Below are positions 38,510-42,770 of a stretch of DNA of 42,770 nucleotides, piece by piece. A model generated the notes under the pieces. That model saw only the letters and a program-made list of their open reading frames with translations, was not told where the DNA came from and made no database searches. Position 1 is the first letter of the stretch; every line of letters starts with the position of its first letter. This DNA is from DATBRV01 sp036560145 (GTDB taxonomy: Bacteria; Myxococcota_A; UBA9160; SMWR01). The position numbers and the translations under genes are program-made. The DNA lies in contig DATBRV010000050.1 in assembly GCA_036560145.1 (NCBI GenBank), positions 1-42,770 on the forward strand. Direction: 5' to 3'.

Positions 38510-40295
38510 CCTCCAGGCGCTCGATGCTCCCTTCGAGCGCGAAGGGCGCGCGGTCGAAGTAATCGAGCGAGACCGGCGAACCGAGATCCGCGCCGACGTC
38601 GAACGTCTCGAACGTGGAGAAGACGAAGGGCGCGGTGATCGCCACCACGCCGCTCGCGACCTGCCGGCCGTCGACCGAGAGCGTGACCCTCGCCGGCGCG
38701 CGCGGCTTGTCCGAGCCGAACCCGGTCTCGATCTGGATCCTGCGCCTGCCGGCGGCGAGCTTCTCCTTGGAGCGGATCTTGACCCGCTGGATCTCGAAGA
38801 TGTTGTATTCGTAGGCCAGCGTGCCGCCGTCCAGGTACGCCGTGACGCCTCCCCCGATCCCACCGAGCGCATACAACACGCCGCTCGCGTTCGCCGCGAC
38901 GTCGACCTCGATCTCGACGGTGTTCGCGCGCGAGCCCACGGGCGGGGCGACCACCTCCGGCAGACGGCGGACGGCGCCGGTGAAGAGCCAGTCGACCTGC
39001 GCATGCGACGGCGGCCGCGGCTCGGGTTCGAGCGGATCGAGGCAGATCATCCCCTCGCGAATCCGCGGGATCTCGAGCAGGGCAGCGAGCTCGGACCCGA
39101 GATCTCTCGCGAGATCCGGCGCTCCGCGCGGCGCGGCGCCTGCGCGGATCCGCGCGGGCCACGCGACCGCGATCGGCCGGTGCCGGCGGCCAGGCCGCGC
39201 GGCCGCCAGGTCCCGGCCCTGGTAGGACTGCGATGCGGCCCAGGCCCAGGCGGCGTGCGCCCGGTTCTCGACCTTCGGGCCGCCCAGCAGGCCGAGCCCG
39301 CCCATCCTTTCGAGCGCGCCGATGTGGTGCGCGGGGCGCGAGGGAATCTCGTTGCGGGCGAGCATCGCGCTGATCACGCCCTGCCCGTCTTCGGCCGGGG
39401 CGAAGCCGTCTCCCCACCGGTAGATCACCAGGGTGTCGTCGCCGTACCCGAGGCGCTCGATCTCGGAGAGCACCCGACCCGCGCTGGCGTCGGCGTTCTC
39501 GAGGTAGCCCGCGAGGACCTCCATCAGTCGCCGCTGGAACGGCCGCTCGGCTTCCGGGATCGAGTCCCAGGCAGCCAGCATCTGCGGCCGCGGGTCGGGG
39601 CGGGCGCCGGCTGGGAACCATCCGGCCTGCTGCGCGCGTTCGAAGACGCGGTCGCGGTAGGCGTCCCAGCCGTCGTCGAACCGGCCGCGATAGGCGTCGG
39701 CCCAGGGCCGCGGAACCTGCTGCGGGCCGCGCCCTGCACCCGGAGCGAAGTACACCAGGAAGGGACGGTCGGGAGCGACGAAGCGATGCCGGCGAAGCCA
39801 GGCGATCGCTTCGTCGGCGAGATCCGCGGAGAGGTAGTAGCCCTGCGCCGGCGTCCTCGGCGACGACACCAGCTCGGTGTCGCGCACCAGCCCCGGATGG
39901 TACTGCGAAGCCTCGCCGGCCAGGAAGCCGTAGAAGGATCCGAACCCCTGGCGGGTGGGCCAGCCGTCGAAAGGCCCCTCCGGGCCGCCCTCGGCGGCCG
40001 GTTCCCGGCCCCATCTGCCGAAGGCGGCCGAGTCGTAGCCGCGTCCCAAGAGCGCCGTGGCCAGTCTCGTCGGTCCAAGATCGACCTCGTCGACGCGCTC
40101 GTACCCGGCGTCGACCGCCGCGACCCGAGCAAGTGTCGGCGTGTGCACCTCGCCGCCGAACGCGTCCGGCAGCCCGGGGCCGACGCCGCCGATCTCCACG
40201 ACGAAGACGTTCAGCAGCGGGAGGGGCTTCAGCTGGGCCTGCGCGGCGGAGCCGATCAGCGACGCAATTAGGACTGCAAGGACGGGCGCCCTCAC
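38484..40295 (-). CDS. sulfatase homologue lacking the catalytic motifs (pseudo-sulfatase)
   Basis: 603 residues from GTG 40295, chosen for GAGG 5 nt upstream and a clean signal peptide (A-A-Q-A near residue 20). From about residue 85 it follows the large AtsA-type arylsulfatases closely: GPFDGWPTRQGFGSFYGFLAG, then DLADEAIAWLRRH, PQVPRPWADAYRGRFDDGWD and the C-terminal beta domain TFETFDVGADLGSPVSLDYF. But the metal-binding Asp-Asp is replaced by G36-G37 (VVEIGGVG), the C-x-[PA]-x-R segment is absent (L73-G-P-T-R is the nearest match), the lysine loop reads FGRWGRE, and the late Asp-Asn-Gly reads WGDGF. About 50 residues around the active-site Cys seem deleted. It should be exported and inactive as a sulfatase. 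Confidence 0.82.
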   Translation of the reverse strand: MRAPVLAVLIASLIGSAAQAQLKPLPLLNVFVVEIGGVGPGLPDAFGGEVHTPTLARVAAVDAGYERVDEVDLGPTRLATALLGRGYDSAAFGRWGREPAAEGGPEGPFDGWPTRQGFGSFYGFLAGEASQYHPGLVRDTELVSSPRTPAQGYYLSADLADEAIAWLRRHRFVAPDRPFLVYFAPGAGRGPQQVPRPWADAYRGRFDDGWDAYRDRVFERAQQAGWFPAGARPDPRPQMLAAWDSIPEAERPFQRRLMEVLAGYLENADASAGRVLSEIERLGYGDDTLVIYRWGDGFAPAEDGQGVISAMLARNEIPSRPAHHIGALERMGGLGLLGGPKVENRAHAAWAWAASQSYQGRDLAAARPGRRHRPIAVAWPARIRAGAAPRGAPDLARDLGSELAALLEIPRIREGMICLDPLEPEPRPPSHAQVDWLFTGAVRRLPEVVAPPVGSRANTVEIEVDVAANASGVLYALGGIGGGVTAYLDGGTLAYEYNIFEIQRVKIRSKEKLAAGRRRIQIETGFGSDKPRAPARVTLSVDGRQVASGVVAITAPFVFSTFETFDVGADLGSPVSLDYFDRAPFALEGSIERLEVRAEPSSR

Positions 40296-41570
40296 GGAAA
40301 CCTCAGCTCGCCCCGGCTTCCTGCGCATGTCTCCCCTTGACGCCGCCCCCGCCTCGCGAGAGTCTGGCATTCATGAAGCGCTCCGTCCCCTGGCTGCTGC
40401 TCGCCGTCCTCGCGCTGGCCCGGCCTGCCGAGGCCACCCTGGCGACGGTCCGGGTGGCCCAGGGGCTCTCCGGACCCGTCTTCGTCACCGCGGCCCCCGG
40501 CGACACCTCGCGGCTCTTCATCGTCGAGTTCAACACCGGCCGGATCAAGATCCTGAAGAACGGGTCCGTCCTCGCCACCCCGTTCCTCGACATCGGCTCG
40601 CTGGTCACCAACAACACGAACTTCGGCTTCCTGGGGATGGCGTTCCATCCCCAATACCAGAGCAACGGATACTTCTACGTGCAATACGTGGACAACGCGC
40701 TCCAGCCGACCGTCGCGCGCTACCAGGTCTCGGGCGACCCGGACGTCGCCAACCCCGGCAGCGCGCTAACCGTGATCCAGATCTCGGCGATCATCGACCA
40801 CCAGGGCGGCACCGTCGCCTTCGGCCCGGACGGCTACCTCTACGTCGGGTTCGGCGACGGACAAGCGGCCGATCCGAGCAACAAGGCGCAGAACGACGGC
40901 GACCTGCATGGCAAGCTGCTCCGCCTCGACGTGGACGGGGGCTCGCCCTACGCGATTCCGGCCAGCAACCCGTTCGTCGGCGCCGGCAATCCGCTCGACG
41001 AGATCTGGGCCAAGGGCTTCCGCAATCCGTTCCGTTTCAGCTTCGACCGGCTGACGGGCGACCTCTACATCGGCGACGTCGGCCAGTTCTTTCGCGAGGA
41101 GGTGGACTTCCAGCCGGCGGCGAGCGGCGGCGGCGAGAACTACGGCTGGCGGCTGATGGAAGGAACCCTCTGCTTCAATCCGCCCACGGCCTGCGATCCC
41201 GGCGGGCTGACGGCTCCGATCCACGAATACCTTCACGCCGGAGGCGGCTGCTCGGGCTCCATCTCGGGCGGGGCCGTGTATCGCGGGACCGCGATCCTGG
41301 GGCTCCAGGGCCGGTACTTCTTCGCGGACTACTGCTCGTCGAAGATCTGGTCCTTCCGATTCGACGGCGCGACCCTCACGGGCCTCACCGACCACACGGC
41401 CGAGCTCGCCCCGGGCGGGGGCCTCCAGATCAACGCTCCCACGGCGATCGGCGAGGACGCGTCGGGGGAGCTCTACATCGTCGACATGGGCGGCGAGATC
41501 TTCAAGATCATCCCGACCGTGCCCGCGCTCGATCTCCCGCGGCAGATCGCGCTCGCCGCGCTGCTCGTGG

Positions 41571-42653
<1,083 letters not shown>

Positions 42654-42655
42654 GG

Positions 42656-42770
42656 TCAGGCGTACTTGCTGACGCGGTAGCGGCGGATCCTGCACTGCGC
42701 CAGCCGCGTGCCGGCGGGCAGGCCCGCCTTCTTCACCAGCTCGGCGAGGAACTGGCGCTTGTCCGGCATG
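42656..42770 (-). CDS. amrA: AmmeMemoRadiSam system protein A (AMMECR1), C-terminal fragment cut by window edge
   Basis: Only the last 37 residues are visible, open to the right edge. MPDKRQFLAELVKKAGLPAG matches the C-terminal 'FL-x-x-L-x-x-KAGLP' element of AMMECR1 proteins, followed by a short strand ending RYRVSKYA. Coupling to the radical SAM gene (2-bp gap) supports the call. The visible Met may be internal. Confidence 0.7.
   Translation of the reverse strand, partial: MPDKRQFLAELVKKAGLPAGTRLAQCRIRRYRVSKYA

Overview
This 42.8-kb window comes from a very GC-rich bacterial chromosome (about 70% G+C by eye). It has three tRNA genes with encoded CCA ends, many Shine-Dalgarno-led starts, GTG and TTG starts, and densely packed genes. 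No intergenic gap exceeds about 200 bp. I see no transposase, integrase, phage gene or CRISPR array. The gene content points to an uncultured aerobic member of the former deltaproteobacteria (a Myxococcota- or Binatota-like lineage): acyl-CoA ligases, a phytanoyl-CoA dioxygenase, an MMPL transporter, NxxGxxAF-repeat secreted proteins, sulfatases, PQQ enzymes, small Cys-rich exported proteins and an AmmeMemoRadiSam locus. That placement is inference; no rRNA or marker gene is present.

Region 1 (1-5.4 kb): the 3' end of an MgtC/DUF4010 membrane protein, tRNA-Arg(TCT), tRNA-His(GTG), a small XRE regulator, a C69-family N-terminal-nucleophile peptidase with an unknown upstream partner, a zinc alcohol dehydrogenase and a small exported Cys-rich protein. 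Region 2 (5.4-10.1 kb), envelope and signalling: a polytopic membrane protein overlapping a vWA-like lipoprotein, an exported protein with two HdeA domains, and an FHA protein plus Ser/Thr kinase operon. The first and last of these operons carry nearly identical CRP-family-type operators.

Region 3 (10-21.5 kb), lipid and xenobiotic metabolism: a CaiC-like acyl-CoA ligase, an unknown 419-aa protein, a tandem DSBA/GST-kappa-like fusion, phytanoyl-CoA dioxygenase plus MMPL transporter, a GMC dehydrogenase with its small subunit, and a second acyl-CoA ligase. Region 4 (21.5-26.5 kb), an aromatic meta-cleavage cluster on the minus strand: DUF2804 protein, MhpA-type flavin hydroxylase, fumarylacetoacetase-like hydrolase, type I extradiol dioxygenase and a lipoprotein, with operator-like inverted repeats in front of the hydroxylase and the hydrolase.

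Region 5 (26.5-33.3 kb): a four-gene cassette (QueC-like PP-loop ATPase, SAM methyltransferase, ATP-grasp ligase, exported protein) that looks like an undescribed modification pathway, then tRNA-Arg(TCG), an NxxGxxAF-repeat secreted protein and a second ATP-grasp enzyme. Region 6 (33.3-42.8 kb): an arylsulfatase of clearly lower G+C (probably acquired), a small lipoprotein, a nucleoside-phosphorylase-like protein, a molybdopterin oxidoreductase, a sulfatase homologue that has lost its catalytic and metal motifs, a PQQ sugar dehydrogenase, and the radical-SAM and AMMECR1 genes of an AmmeMemoRadiSam locus running off the right edge.

The main candidates for something new are the PP-loop/methyltransferase/ATP-grasp/exported-protein cassette, the pseudo-sulfatase, the shared CRP-like operators, and the paired GTAC operators of the aromatic cluster.
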